Below, in pieces: positions 8,498 to 19,098 of a DNA stretch of 64,000 nucleotides. The notes beneath the pieces were generated by a model, which saw only the letters and a program-made list of their open reading frames with translations, searched no databases and was not told where the DNA came from. The DNA is from Arthrobacter sp. CAN_C5 (GTDB lineage: Bacteria; Actinomycetota; Actinomycetes; Actinomycetales; Micrococcaceae). The translations under genes and the position numbers were made by a program. Location of the stretch: positions 2,976,001 through 3,040,000 of the forward strand of contig NZ_JAGGMZ010000001.1 of assembly GCF_017875735.1 (NCBI RefSeq), read 5' to 3'. Positions within the stretch are counted from its first letter, which is position 1; each line of letters begins with the position of its first letter.

Positions 8498-9999
8498 TTG
8501 GAGCCTCCCAGTGGGGTCTTGGACATGAGGGCCGAGACGACGGACTTGTCTGCAGCGCCCGACGACGCTGGTGCCAGGTAGGCGCCCAGACCGTGGCGAC
8601 CGCCCTCCCTGCCGTAGCCGGATTCCTTGTAGCCGCCAAACGGTGAGGCGGGGTCGAACTTGTTGAAGGTGTTGGCCCAGATCACTCCTGCGCGCAGCTT
8701 GTCGGCGACGGCGAGCACGCGGCTGCCCTTGTCCGACCAGATGCCAGCTGACAGGCCGTAGGGGGTGTTGTTGGCTTTCGCGATCGCTTCGGCCGGCGTG
8801 CGGAAGGTCAGCACCGAGAGCACCGGTCCGAAGATCTCGTCCCGGGCAATGCGGTGGCTGGTGGATACGTTGGTGAAGATGGTGGGCGGGAACCAGAAAC
8901 CCTGCTGCGGCAGGTTGCTGTCGGGGCTCCACCGGGTGGCGCCCTCCTGCTCCCCAATGTCGGAGAGCTCGCGCATCCGGCCGAGCTGGGACGCCGAGTT
9001 GATCGCACCAATGTCGGTGTTCTTGTCGAGGGGGTCACCGACGCGCAGCGTGGACAGGCGGGACTTGAGCCGTTCGACCACCTCGTCGTGGATCGATTCC
9101 TGGACCAGCAGGCGGGATCCGGCGCAGCAGACCTGCCCCTGGTTGAAGAAGATCCCGTTGACGATGCCCTCGATGGCCTGGTCGATGGGGGCGTCGTCGA
9201 ACACGATGTTCGCGCCCTTGCCGCCGAGCTCGAGGGTGAGTTTCTTGCCCGTGCCGGCCGTTGAACGGGCGATGGACCGTCCGACGGCGGTGGAGCCGGT
9301 GAAGGCGACCTTGTTCACATCCGGGTGGTTGACCAGGGCGGAGCCTGTTGCACCGGCTCCGGTGACAATGTTGACGACACCCGCTGGCAGGTCGGCCTGC
9401 TGCAGGATCTCGGCGAAGAGCATCGCGGTCAGGGAGGTGGTCTCGGCGGGTTTGAGGACCACGGTGTTGCCCGCGGCCAGGGCCGGGGCGATTTTCCATG
9501 CCAGCATCAGCAGCGGGAAGTTCCACGGGATCACCTGTGCCGCGACACCCAGCGAGCGGGGGTTGGGGCCCATTCCGGCGTGGTCGAGCTTGTCGGCCCA
9601 GCCGGCGTAGTAGAAGAACCACGCGGCCACCAGGGGCACGTCGACGTCGCGGCTTTCCTTGATCGGCTTGCCGTTGTCGAGGGTTTCTGCGACTGCCAGT
9701 TCACGGGCGCGTTCCTGCACCAGGCGGGCGATGCGGAACAGGTACTTTCCCCGGTCCGTGCCCGAGAGCTTCGACCAGGTCTTCTCGTAGGCGCGGCGGG
9801 CGGCGGCGACGGCGGAGTCGACGTCGGCCTCGCTGGCGCACGAAATGGTGGTGATCTTCTGCTCGGTGGCAGGGGAAATGGTGGTGAAGGATTCGCCGTT
9901 GCCGGGAACGAACTCACCGTTGATGAACAGGCCGTACTCGCTCTTGAGGTCCAGGATGGCCGTGGACTCCGGGGCCGGTGCGTACTCGAGAAAAGTCAT
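8494..9999 (-). CDS. Aldehyde dehydrogenase, catalytic
   Basis: A 501-residue NAD(P)+-dependent aldehyde dehydrogenase. It has VIPWNFPLLMLAWKIAPALAAGNTVVLKPAE, VAFTGSTAVGR, the general base in LELGGKGAN, the nucleophile in FFNQGQVCCAGSRL, and EIFGPVLSV. A good ribosome-binding site (AAGGATCC) precedes the ATG. It lies 11 bp downstream of deoC and overlaps the truncated ALDH-like gene. Since DeoC releases acetaldehyde from deoxyribose-5-phosphate, oxidation of acetaldehyde to acetate is the likely role. After the terminal GREGGRHGLGAYL the protein lacks the usual YTEVKTVW-type tail, which instead appears at the end of the neighbouring truncated protein. Confidence 0.92.
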   Translation of the reverse strand: MTFLEYAPAPESTAILDLKSEYGLFINGEFVPGNGESFTTISPATEQKITTISCASEADVDSAVAAARRAYEKTWSKLSGTDRGKYLFRIARLVQERARELAVAETLDNGKPIKESRDVDVPLVAAWFFYYAGWADKLDHAGMGPNPRSLGVAAQVIPWNFPLLMLAWKIAPALAAGNTVVLKPAETTSLTAMLFAEILQQADLPAGVVNIVTGAGATGSALVNHPDVNKVAFTGSTAVGRSIARSTAGTGKKLTLELGGKGANIVFDDAPIDQAIEGIVNGIFFNQGQVCCAGSRLLVQESIHDEVVERLKSRLSTLRVGDPLDKNTDIGAINSASQLGRMRELSDIGEQEGATRWSPDSNLPQQGFWFPPTIFTNVSTSHRIARDEIFGPVLSVLTFRTPAEAIAKANNTPYGLSAGIWSDKGSRVLAVADKLRAGVIWANTFNKFDPASPFGGYKESGYGREGGRHGLGAYLAPASSGAADKSVVSALMSKTPLGGSK

Positions 10000-10010
10000 G
10001 GGTTGGATCC

Positions 10011-11030
10011 TTAGTCGATCGTGACGTAGGCAGGGCCGGAGTAGCTGCCGCTGGTGAGCTTCTGACGCTGCAGGAGCACGTCATTGAGGAGGCTGGAGGC
10101 GCCGAAGCGGAACAGGTCCGGCTGAAGCCAGTCCTCCCCCACCGTTTCGGCGACGGTGACCAGGTACTTGATGGCGTCCTTGGAAGTGCGGATGCCGCCG
10201 GCCGGCTTGACCCCGATCTTCTCACCGGTGAGCCGGTGCCAGTCGCGGACCACTTCGAGCATCGACAGGGTGACCGGGAGGGTCGCCGCAGGGGCTACCT
10301 TGCCGGTGGAGGTCTTGATGAAGTCGCCGCCAGCCAGGATGGAAAGCCACGAGGCGCGCCGGATGTTGTCGTACGTGTTCAGCTCCCCGGTCTCGAGGAT
10401 CACCTTCAGGTGGGCGTAGGAACCGTCGTCGCGGCGGCAGGCTTCCTTCACCGCAACGATCTCGTCGAAGACCAGGCCATACCGCCCGGAGAGAAACGCG
10501 CCACGGTCAATGACCATGTCGATCTCGTCCGCACCCGCCGCCACCGCGTCGGCGGTGTCGGAGAGCTTCACCGACCGTGAGGCCCGCCCGGACGGGAAGG
10601 CCGTAGCGACCGCCGCAACGTTGATCCTGCCCGCGGCGTCCGCGTCGTGGGCCCTGCCCAGCGCCTCCACGGCGTGGGGCACCATGTCGCCGTACACGCA
10701 GACCGCTGCCACCCGGGGGGTGGACAGGTCATCGGCGTCGGGAACCAGCGCTTTGGCGACGAGGGATCTCACCTTGCCCGGCGTGTCGGCACCCTCCAGA
10801 GTGGTCAGGTCGATCAGGGAGATGATCTTGTCCAGGGCCCAGGCCTTGGAGGTGGTCTTGATCGACCGGGTCCCGAGGGACGCTGCACGCGCCTCAAGGC
10901 CCACGGCGTCAACACCGGCAATGCCTTCGAGGTAGCGTTTCAGGGCCTTCTCGGTCAGGTCCCCGCCGATCACTTCCAGTGCCCGTGACGCAGGCGCTAT
11001 GGCGGTGCTCCCGGTGGCAGTAGTTTCCAT
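10011..11030 (-). CDS. deoC: Deoxyribose-phosphate aldolase
   Basis: A 339-residue class I aldolase that cleaves 2-deoxyribose-5-phosphate to acetaldehyde and glyceraldehyde-3-phosphate. The Schiff-base lysine region is GGDFIKTSTGK, with LKVILETGEL and KPAGGIRTSKDAIKYL (phosphate binding) around it; EIDMVIDRGAFLSG is also typical. It has an N-terminal extension of roughly 80-100 residues compared with the E. coli enzyme, as in the longer actinobacterial form. It heads a three-gene leftward operon with the two ALDH genes and completes the deoxynucleoside breakdown route begun by the nearby PNP and mutase. Confidence 0.93.
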   Translation of the reverse strand: METTATGSTAIAPASRALEVIGGDLTEKALKRYLEGIAGVDAVGLEARAASLGTRSIKTTSKAWALDKIISLIDLTTLEGADTPGKVRSLVAKALVPDADDLSTPRVAAVCVYGDMVPHAVEALGRAHDADAAGRINVAAVATAFPSGRASRSVKLSDTADAVAAGADEIDMVIDRGAFLSGRYGLVFDEIVAVKEACRRDDGSYAHLKVILETGELNTYDNIRRASWLSILAGGDFIKTSTGKVAPAATLPVTLSMLEVVRDWHRLTGEKIGVKPAGGIRTSKDAIKYLVTVAETVGEDWLQPDLFRFGASSLLNDVLLQRQKLTSGSYSGPAYVTID

Positions 11031-11194
11031 CGTTGAGTGTTCTCCGTACTTCGGTTCGGTGCCACGGCGGGACGGTTCCCACAGCCGGGCAACAGGGCCG
11101 CGGCGACGCTGCTGAACGGCTGGTTTCCGCAGGCTGTGGGACAGGGGGTCATACCCGTGTGGTCGGGTTCGACTTTACCACTGCAGGGCGTCGC

Positions 11195-14100
11195 CTACTC
11201 GGTGAAGATCGCGTCCACGACGTTCTGCGCCCAGGTAAGGATGTCGGCGTCGGACAGGTCCCGGCCGCCCACCGGCGAGGTCTTCGGCTTCGGGATCAAG
11301 GCCGCGTTCAATGCTGGTTTCAGCGAGGATCCCGGATACATGCGCTTGAGCCGCATTTCCTTCGATTCCGGGAGCTCCGCCGGCGCAAACTTGATGAAGT
11401 TTCCCTGCAGCGCAACATCGGTCAGGCCTGCCGCACGCGCCGCCACCCGGAACCGGGCGACCGCAATCAGGTTGACCACCGGAGCGGGTGGCTCCCCGTA
11501 CCGGTCACCCAGTTCCTCCACCACGGCGTCGATGGCGTCGTAGGTGATCGCGGAGGCCAGCTTGCGGTAGGCCTCCAGACGCAGCCGCTCCCCCGGTACG
11601 TAGTCGTGGGGCAGGTGGGCGTTGACCGGCAACTCGATCTTCATCTCCGCTGCCTTCTCCTCCGCGTCGCCACGGAAGTCCGCGACTGCCTCACCGACCA
11701 GCCGGATGTACAGGTCGAAACCCACCCCCTGGATGTGGCCGGACTGTTCCCCGCCAAGCATGTTGCCTGCACCGCGGATCTCAAGATCCTTCAGTGCGAG
11801 CTGCATGCCGGCGCCGAGCTCGTTATGGGAGGCGACAGCCTTCAGCCGCTCCAGTGCCACCTCGCCCAACGGCTTCTCCGAGGGGTAGAGGAAGTAGGCG
11901 TAGGCACGTTCGCGCCCTCGTCCCACCCTGCCGCGGAGCTGGTGCAACTGGGACAGGCCGTAGTTGTCGGCCCGGTCCACGATCAGGGTGTTGGCATTGG
12001 AGATGTCCAGCCCGGTTTCGATGATGGTGGTGCACACGAGGACGTCGAAGCGTTTTTCCCAGAAGTCCACGATGATCTGTTCCAGCCGGGACTCGCTCAT
12101 CTGGCCGTGCGCGACGGCGACCCGCGCCTCGGGCACCAGCTCTTTGAGGTGCGCAGCGGTGCGGTCGATCGAGGACACCCGGTTGTGGACGAAAAACACC
12201 TGGCCCTCACGCATCAGCTCGCGCCGCACCGCTGCTGAGGTCTGCTTGTCCGTGTAGGGGCCCACATAGGTGAGCACCGGGTGCCGTTCCTCGGGTGGGG
12301 TGGCCAGCGTCGAAGTTTCCCGGATACCGGTCAGCGACATCTCGAGGGTCCGGGGAATCGGGGTCGCGCTCATCGCGAGCACGTCCACGTTGGTGCGCAT
12401 CTTCTTCAGCGCTTCCTTGTGTTCCACGCCGAAACGCTGTTCCTCGTCGACGATGACCAGGCCCAGGTCCTTGAACTGGACCTGGTTGGACAGCAGCCGG
12501 TGGGTGCCGATGACGACGTCGACAGCGCCGGAACCAATCCCCTCGGAGGTCTCCCGCGATTCCTTGGCACTCTGGAACCGGGACAGGGGTTTGACCCTCA
12601 CCGGAAAACCGGAAAACCGTTCGGAGAAGGTCTCGTAGTGCTGTTGCACCAGCAGCGTGGTCGGCACCAGCACCGCGACCTGCTTGCCGTCCTGGACGGC
12701 CTTGAAGGCGGCCCGCACCGCGATCTCCGTCTTGCCGTAGCCGACGTCGCCGGAGACCAGCCGGTCCATCGGCACTTCGCGCTCCATATCCGCCTTGACC
12801 TCGTTGATGGTGGTCAGCTGGTCGGGGGTCTCGATGTAGGGGAACGCCTCTTCCAGCTCACGCTGCCAGGGGGTGTCCGCGGAGAAGGCGAAGCCGCGTG
12901 ATGCCATCCGCGCCGAGTACAGCCGGATCAGTTCCCCCGCGATCTCCTTGACTGCCTTGCGTGCCTTGGACTTGGTGCTCGCCCAGTCGGATCCGCCCAT
13001 CTTGCTGAGCGCCGGGGCATCCCCGCCCACATACCGGGTGACCTGGTCGAGCTGGTCTGTGGGGACAAACAGCCGGTCGCCGGGAGCGCCGCGCTTGGAG
13101 GGCGCGTACTCGAGCACCAGGTACTCACGGATGGTCTTGGTGGGCCCCGCCCCGGTGGCACGCTGCAGCAGTTCAACGAAACGGGCCACACCGTGCTGCT
13201 CGTGCACCACATAGTCGTTCTCACGGAGCTGCAACGGATCGACGGCGTTGCGCCGTTTGGAGGGCATTTTGCGCATGTCCCGGGTTCCGGACGCAGTGGT
13301 GCGGCCCAGCAGGTCAGCCTCGGTCAGGAGTCCCAGCTTGAGGGAGTCGAGGACGAAGCCCCTGCCCGCGGACGCCGTCGTAATTTCGATGATCCCCGGC
13401 TGTGGCGGTGACTCTAGTGAATCCACCCGGGCGGCCGGAATGTCGTGGTCGTGGAACAGTTCAGCGAGGCGCGCAGCCGGACCGGGGCCCTCGGTGGCTA
13501 CGACCACCCGCCACTGGTCGCGCACGCGGCCGCCCAGGAAATCCATCATTTCGGCCACGTCGCCCTGGTAGCCGCGGGGCTCTCGTGCCCGCACCGTGAA
13601 TGCGTCGATCTCTGGAAGGAATTCCTGCAGCGACTCGTCGGAACCGAAGGAGGTAATTGACCACCAGGCGACCTTGTTCGCGAGCGCCGCCGAGCGGGTA
13701 TCGGTCAGGGACCTGAAGCTCGCCGTCTGCAAATCGGCGCCCAGGGCGCCGCCGAGGTCGAGCGGTGCGGCGCCGCCCTCGGACGCCGTGGACCAGGCTG
13801 CCTCAAGGAACTCCTCATTGGTGGCGGCCAGATCGTGGGCGCGGGTCCGCACCTTCTCGGGCTCAATGACGACGGCGATCGACCCGGCGGGCAGCTCACC
13901 GACCAGGGGCACCATCGCATCGACCAGCACCGGGGCGAGCGACTCCATCCCCTCCACTGCGATGCCGCCGGCAATCTTTTCCAGCATCGCTGCGGCGGCG
14001 GGCAGGTCTGCCTTGAGTTTAGCTGCCCGGGACATGACCGAGGGGGTGATCAGGATTTCCCGGCAGGGCGGGGCGAAGAGCATTCTCGGCTGGCCGTCCT

Positions 14101-14824
14101 CCTCGCGGACCAGCGAGCGCTGGTCGGCGACGGCGAACCAGCGCATCGCTTCCACCTCGTCACCGAAGAACTCGATCCGCAGGGGATGGTCCTCGGTGGG
14201 CGGAAACACGTCGATGATTCCGCCACGCACTGCGAACTCACCACGATGGGTGACCATGTCCACGCGAGCGTAGGCGGCGTCGGACAGGGCCCGGACCACC
14301 TCAGTGAACTCGGCGTCCTGGCCGACCCTCAGGGTGACCGGCTGCAACTCGCCCAGGCCCGCGACCAGTGGCTGGACGACGGCGCGGATGGGCGCAATGA
14401 TGACCCGCACGGGTGACCCCTCGGGGTGTGCGAGCCGGCGCAGGACGGACAGCCGGCGGCCCACGGTGTCTGACCGCGGCGAGAGACGTTCGTGGGGCAG
14501 CGTCTCCCAGCTGGGGAACTCCTCGATGTCGGCGACCGGCAAATAGCTCCGGAGTGCCGCGGCAAGGTCTTCGGCCTCCCGGCCGGTGGCGGTGACGGCC
14601 AGCACTACCGGTGTGCTGGCGCCTCCCTCGGCGTTACCGTCAGTTGTAGTTGAGGATGAGGCCAGACCATCCACCATTTCGGCCAACAAGGCTGCCCGCA
14701 GACCGGCCGGCGCGCCGATCTGCAGGTCGGTGTTCCGGTCAGCGACCCCGTGCGAGGCATTCGTCCTCACCCGGGCGAACGACGTGTCCTCGATCAGTGC
14801 GGCGCGCAGTCCGTTCAGGCTCAA
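11195..14824 (-). CDS. mfd: Transcription-repair coupling factor
   Basis: A 1209-residue Mfd, which removes RNA polymerase stalled at DNA lesions and recruits UvrA. The UvrB-homology module is at the N-terminus, a CarD-like RNAP-interaction domain (LRENDYVVHEQHGVARFVEL) is in the middle, followed by a RecG-like helicase: Walker A GDVGYGKTEIA (about 690), DEEQRFG Walker B (about 790), TATPIPRTLEMSL, and QLRGRVGRGRERAYAYF; a TRCF C-terminal domain ends it. I place the start at a TTG at 14824, with GAGGAG six bases upstream, giving SLNGLRAAL at the N-terminus. The open frame runs 39 codons further, but that extension lacks Mfd similarity. Confidence 0.95.
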   Translation of the reverse strand: MSLNGLRAALIEDTSFARVRTNASHGVADRNTDLQIGAPAGLRAALLAEMVDGLASSSTTTDGNAEGGASTPVVLAVTATGREAEDLAAALRSYLPVADIEEFPSWETLPHERLSPRSDTVGRRLSVLRRLAHPEGSPVRVIIAPIRAVVQPLVAGLGELQPVTLRVGQDAEFTEVVRALSDAAYARVDMVTHRGEFAVRGGIIDVFPPTEDHPLRIEFFGDEVEAMRWFAVADQRSLVREEDGQPRMLFAPPCREILITPSVMSRAAKLKADLPAAAAMLEKIAGGIAVEGMESLAPVLVDAMVPLVGELPAGSIAVVIEPEKVRTRAHDLAATNEEFLEAAWSTASEGGAAPLDLGGALGADLQTASFRSLTDTRSAALANKVAWWSITSFGSDESLQEFLPEIDAFTVRAREPRGYQGDVAEMMDFLGGRVRDQWRVVVATEGPGPAARLAELFHDHDIPAARVDSLESPPQPGIIEITTASAGRGFVLDSLKLGLLTEADLLGRTTASGTRDMRKMPSKRRNAVDPLQLRENDYVVHEQHGVARFVELLQRATGAGPTKTIREYLVLEYAPSKRGAPGDRLFVPTDQLDQVTRYVGGDAPALSKMGGSDWASTKSKARKAVKEIAGELIRLYSARMASRGFAFSADTPWQRELEEAFPYIETPDQLTTINEVKADMEREVPMDRLVSGDVGYGKTEIAVRAAFKAVQDGKQVAVLVPTTLLVQQHYETFSERFSGFPVRVKPLSRFQSAKESRETSEGIGSGAVDVVIGTHRLLSNQVQFKDLGLVIVDEEQRFGVEHKEALKKMRTNVDVLAMSATPIPRTLEMSLTGIRETSTLATPPEERHPVLTYVGPYTDKQTSAAVRRELMREGQVFFVHNRVSSIDRTAAHLKELVPEARVAVAHGQMSESRLEQIIVDFWEKRFDVLVCTTIIETGLDISNANTLIVDRADNYGLSQLHQLRGRVGRGRERAYAYFLYPSEKPLGEVALERLKAVASHNELGAGMQLALKDLEIRGAGNMLGGEQSGHIQGVGFDLYIRLVGEAVADFRGDAEEKAAEMKIELPVNAHLPHDYVPGERLRLEAYRKLASAITYDAIDAVVEELGDRYGEPPAPVVNLIAVARFRVAARAAGLTDVALQGNFIKFAPAELPESKEMRLKRMYPGSSLKPALNAALIPKPKTSPVGGRDLSDADILTWAQNVVDAIFTE

Positions 14825-15040
14825 TGGTTCTCCTCGAGGATCCGACAGTTTCCGGGGACAACGGTGGCCGCGGTAGGCGGTTCCGACCGGTTTATCCAGC
14901 ACAAAAGCCCGAAATTCTGTCGAATTCCGGGGATACCCCAAGCCTACCCTGTGGGACCCACCCGGCGGCCCGGGAAGGCCCTAGGATGGGTGGGGCGCAA
15001 ACCGCATTCCACCTCACCGCCTTTCCATTACGGAGGAACC

Positions 15041-15544
15041 TTGGCACTGAACGCTTCGACCACCCTGCCCTACGACGCCGCCACGGTAACCGGCGTCTTC
15101 ACCGACGAGGCTTTCCTGAAGCACGTTAGCGAGAAGGTGGGCGGCACCCTGAAGTCGGTCACCGTCGACGGCGACACCGCCGCCGCCTTCACCCTGAGCG
15201 CCGTCCGGACGCTTCCCACGAAGCGCCTCCCGGACATGGTGCGTAAGTTTGTCGGCGAGTCCCTCACCGTCACCCAGACGGAACACTGGACCGCTCCGAC
15301 GCCCGATGGGTCCCGCACCGCCAAGGTCACCATGACCGTCGCAGGTGTGCCGGTCACCGTTGACGCCGAACAGCGTCTGGTCGCGGCCGGCGCCGACACC
15401 CGGGTGGACCTCACCGGGACCGTCAGCTCGTCGATCCCCTTCATGGGGTCCAAGATCGCGTCGGCGGCTGAACCCATGATCGGTAAGGCACTGAACCTTC
15501 AGGCCACCGAGGCACGCAAGTGGCTCGAGAGCCGCCAGGGCTAA
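15041..15544 (+). CDS. DUF2505-like protein
   Basis: A 167-residue protein beginning at a TTG with a perfect ribosome-binding site (GGAGGAACC) just upstream. The pattern LPYDAATVTGVFTDEAFLKHVSEKVGG, TQTEHW, VAGVPVTVDAEQRL and a terminal ATEARKWL matches the actinobacterial DUF2505 family, which resembles START/polyketide-cyclase-type lipid-binding folds. Function unknown. It starts 216 bp from the mfd start (divergent) and is followed after 13 bp by a small membrane protein gene, probably cotranscribed. Confidence 0.8.
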   Translation: MALNASTTLPYDAATVTGVFTDEAFLKHVSEKVGGTLKSVTVDGDTAAAFTLSAVRTLPTKRLPDMVRKFVGESLTVTQTEHWTAPTPDGSRTAKVTMTVAGVPVTVDAEQRLVAAGADTRVDLTGTVSSSIPFMGSKIASAAEPMIGKALNLQATEARKWLESRQG

Positions 15545-15557
15545 GGAGTTCATCACC

Positions 15558-15779
15558 ATGTCGCTTCCCACCCCCCTGGCCCTGATCCTCATCCTGGCCG
15601 GCATCTGGACTTTGATCGTCTGGCCACCCTTCCTGCGGCGCGTCTTCAAGGACCCACGTTCCAAAGATGAGTCGGGTGCACCTACCCGGTTCCTCAAGGT
15701 GCACTTTATGCTGATTACCACCTCAATGATCCTGGGCGTAGCCACCCTCGTGATCGGCGTCCGCGCCCTGGTTGGCTAG
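15558..15779 (+). CDS. Small two-TM membrane protein (SCO4848-like)
   Basis: A 73-residue protein with two hydrophobic helices (about residues 5-26 and 46-70) separated by a basic/acidic loop. AAGGAG precedes the ATG. Size and the motif LILAGIWTLIVWPPFLRRVFKD resemble the SCO4848-type small membrane proteins of actinobacteria; that family match is from memory. Function unknown. Confidence 0.68.
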   Translation: MSLPTPLALILILAGIWTLIVWPPFLRRVFKDPRSKDESGAPTRFLKVHFMLITTSMILGVATLVIGVRALVG

Positions 15780-15833
15780 AAGCATCGAGTTGGCTGTCAG
15801 TATCGAATTGGCGAAATCAGAGAAGGTCGCACC

Positions 15834-17186
15834 GTGAGCAACAACCAGGAACCAAAGGCACCAAAGCGGGTCCTCGAAAGGTCGAGCTACCCGGAGTACC
15901 TGCGGCTCAATGAGATCCTCCGCAAGGAAACGGTCGGTGGCATCCTGCTGCTGATCGCCGCCGTCGCGGCCCTGATCTGGGCTAACTCGCCAGCCTCAGC
16001 CAGCTATTTCGCGATTCGGGATTTCGAGTTTGGGTACGAGCCCTGGCATCTGCGGCTGAGCGTCGGGGCCTGGGCCGCGGACGGGCTGCTTGCCATCTTC
16101 TTTTTCCTGGTGGGCCTCGAACTGAAACGGGAGTTTGTTGCTGGTGACCTGCGCAAGTTCAGCCGGGCGGTGGTGCCGGTGACGGCTGCCGCCGGCGGCG
16201 TCCTGGTGCCCGCCCTCTTCTACGTGATCGTGAACCTGTCCTCCCCCGAGTCCTTGCGGGGGTGGGCCATTCCGACGGCAACCGACATCGCCTTTGCCCT
16301 CGCCGTCCTGGCAGTGATCAGCTCCCACCTCCCCAGCGCGCTGCGAGTTTTCCTCCTGACCCTCGCCGTCGTGGACGATCTCATCGCGATTGCCATCATC
16401 GCTTTCTTCTACTCCGACGACGTCGAGTTCACCTACCTGCTCTTCATGCTGGTGCCCCTGGCGTTGTTTGGCTTCCTGGCGCAGAAGAACCCCAAGTACT
16501 TTGGCCGCCACACCCCTGCCGCCTGGCTGATCCTCCTCCCGATTGGTATCGCCACCTGGATCCTGATGCATGCGTCGGGCGTTCACGCCACGGTCGCCGG
16601 TGTCCTGCTCGGCTTCCTCGTGCCGGTGCTCCGCAAGGCCAAGGACGGCACGGTGAAGATGCCCCGGCCGAACAAACCGGGGCTGGCCGAAATATTCGAG
16701 CACCGCTTCCGCCCGCTGTCCACCGGATTCGCTGTCCCGGTGTTCGCGTTCTTCTCGGCAGGTGTGGCGGTTGGTGGGACCGAAGGCCTGCTGTCGGCCC
16801 TCGGCGACACCGTCACCCTCGGCATTATCGCGGGACTGGTAATCGGTAAACCGATCGGGATCCTGCTGACCACCTTTGTGCTCACCAAAACGACCCGCGC
16901 CAACCTGGACCCGGATCTGCGCTGGATCGACCTGTTGGGAGTGGGCCTGCTCGCAGGGGTTGGCTTCACCGTGTCGCTGCTGGTCAATGACCTCAGTTTC
17001 GCCCAGGGAACCGAGCAGAACGACCATGCGAAGGTCGCCATTCTCGGCGCGTCCCTGATCGCTGCCCTCGCCGCCACAGTGATCCTCCGGAGCCGGAACA
17101 AGCATTACCGCGGGATCGAGGAAGCCGAACAGGTGGACGCGGACAACGACGGCGTGCCCGACCTCTTCGAGGGGCGGGACCGCTAG
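15834..17186 (+). CDS. nhaA: Na+/H+ antiporter NhaA
   Basis: A 450-residue antiporter that exchanges Na+ or Li+ for protons and supports pH and salt homeostasis. The functional aspartate pair is in [13 protein letters not shown], preceded by [15 protein letters not shown], and GLELKREFV is also characteristic. About 11-12 membrane helices are visible, with a long hydrophilic C-terminal tail after residue 420 ending in [14 protein letters not shown]. The GTG start has GAGAAGG upstream. A short direct repeat (ATCGAGTTGGC at 15784-15794 and ATCGAATTGGC at 15802-15812) lies in the 54-bp gap upstream and might be regulatory. Confidence 0.94.
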   Translation: MSNNQEPKAPKRVLERSSYPEYLRLNEILRKETVGGILLLIAAVAALIWANSPASASYFAIRDFEFGYEPWHLRLSVGAWAADGLLAIFFFLVGLELKREFVAGDLRKFSRAVVPVTAAAGGVLVPALFYVIVNLSSPESLRGWAIPTATDIAFALAVLAVISSHLPSALRVFLLTLAVVDDLIAIAIIAFFYSDDVEFTYLLFMLVPLALFGFLAQKNPKYFGRHTPAAWLILLPIGIATWILMHASGVHATVAGVLLGFLVPVLRKAKDGTVKMPRPNKPGLAEIFEHRFRPLSTGFAVPVFAFFSAGVAVGGTEGLLSALGDTVTLGIIAGLVIGKPIGILLTTFVLTKTTRANLDPDLRWIDLLGVGLLAGVGFTVSLLVNDLSFAQGTEQNDHAKVAILGASLIAALAATVILRSRNKHYRGIEEAEQVDADNDGVPDLFEGRDR

Positions 17187-17204
17187 GGCTAATCGGGCGT
17201 GGAC

Positions 17205-18991
<1,787 letters not shown>

Positions 18992-19029
18992 CTACGCGCC
19001 CCGACCGGAAGGTTTACCCCTCACGCACT

Positions 19030-19069
19030 GGGCGCCCTGTCACCCCGCTGTCGGGATGACCGGGCGCCC
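19030..19069. terminator. GC-rich hairpin, probable terminator
   Basis: GGGCGCC at 19030-19036 pairs with GGCGCCC at 19063-19069, with further pairing inside (GTCA/TGAC and CCG/CGG). It lies 30 bp beyond the stop of the leftward secreted-protein gene and upstream of sufS, a sensible position to end that transcript. No clear U tract follows. Confidence 0.5.
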
Positions 19070-19098
19070 GGTACATGAGGGGTGGTGCTGCCTAGTTT

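Noticed and set aside
11033-12238. 401-residue plus-strand frame over mfd
   Set aside because: Antisense shadow of mfd, no family features.
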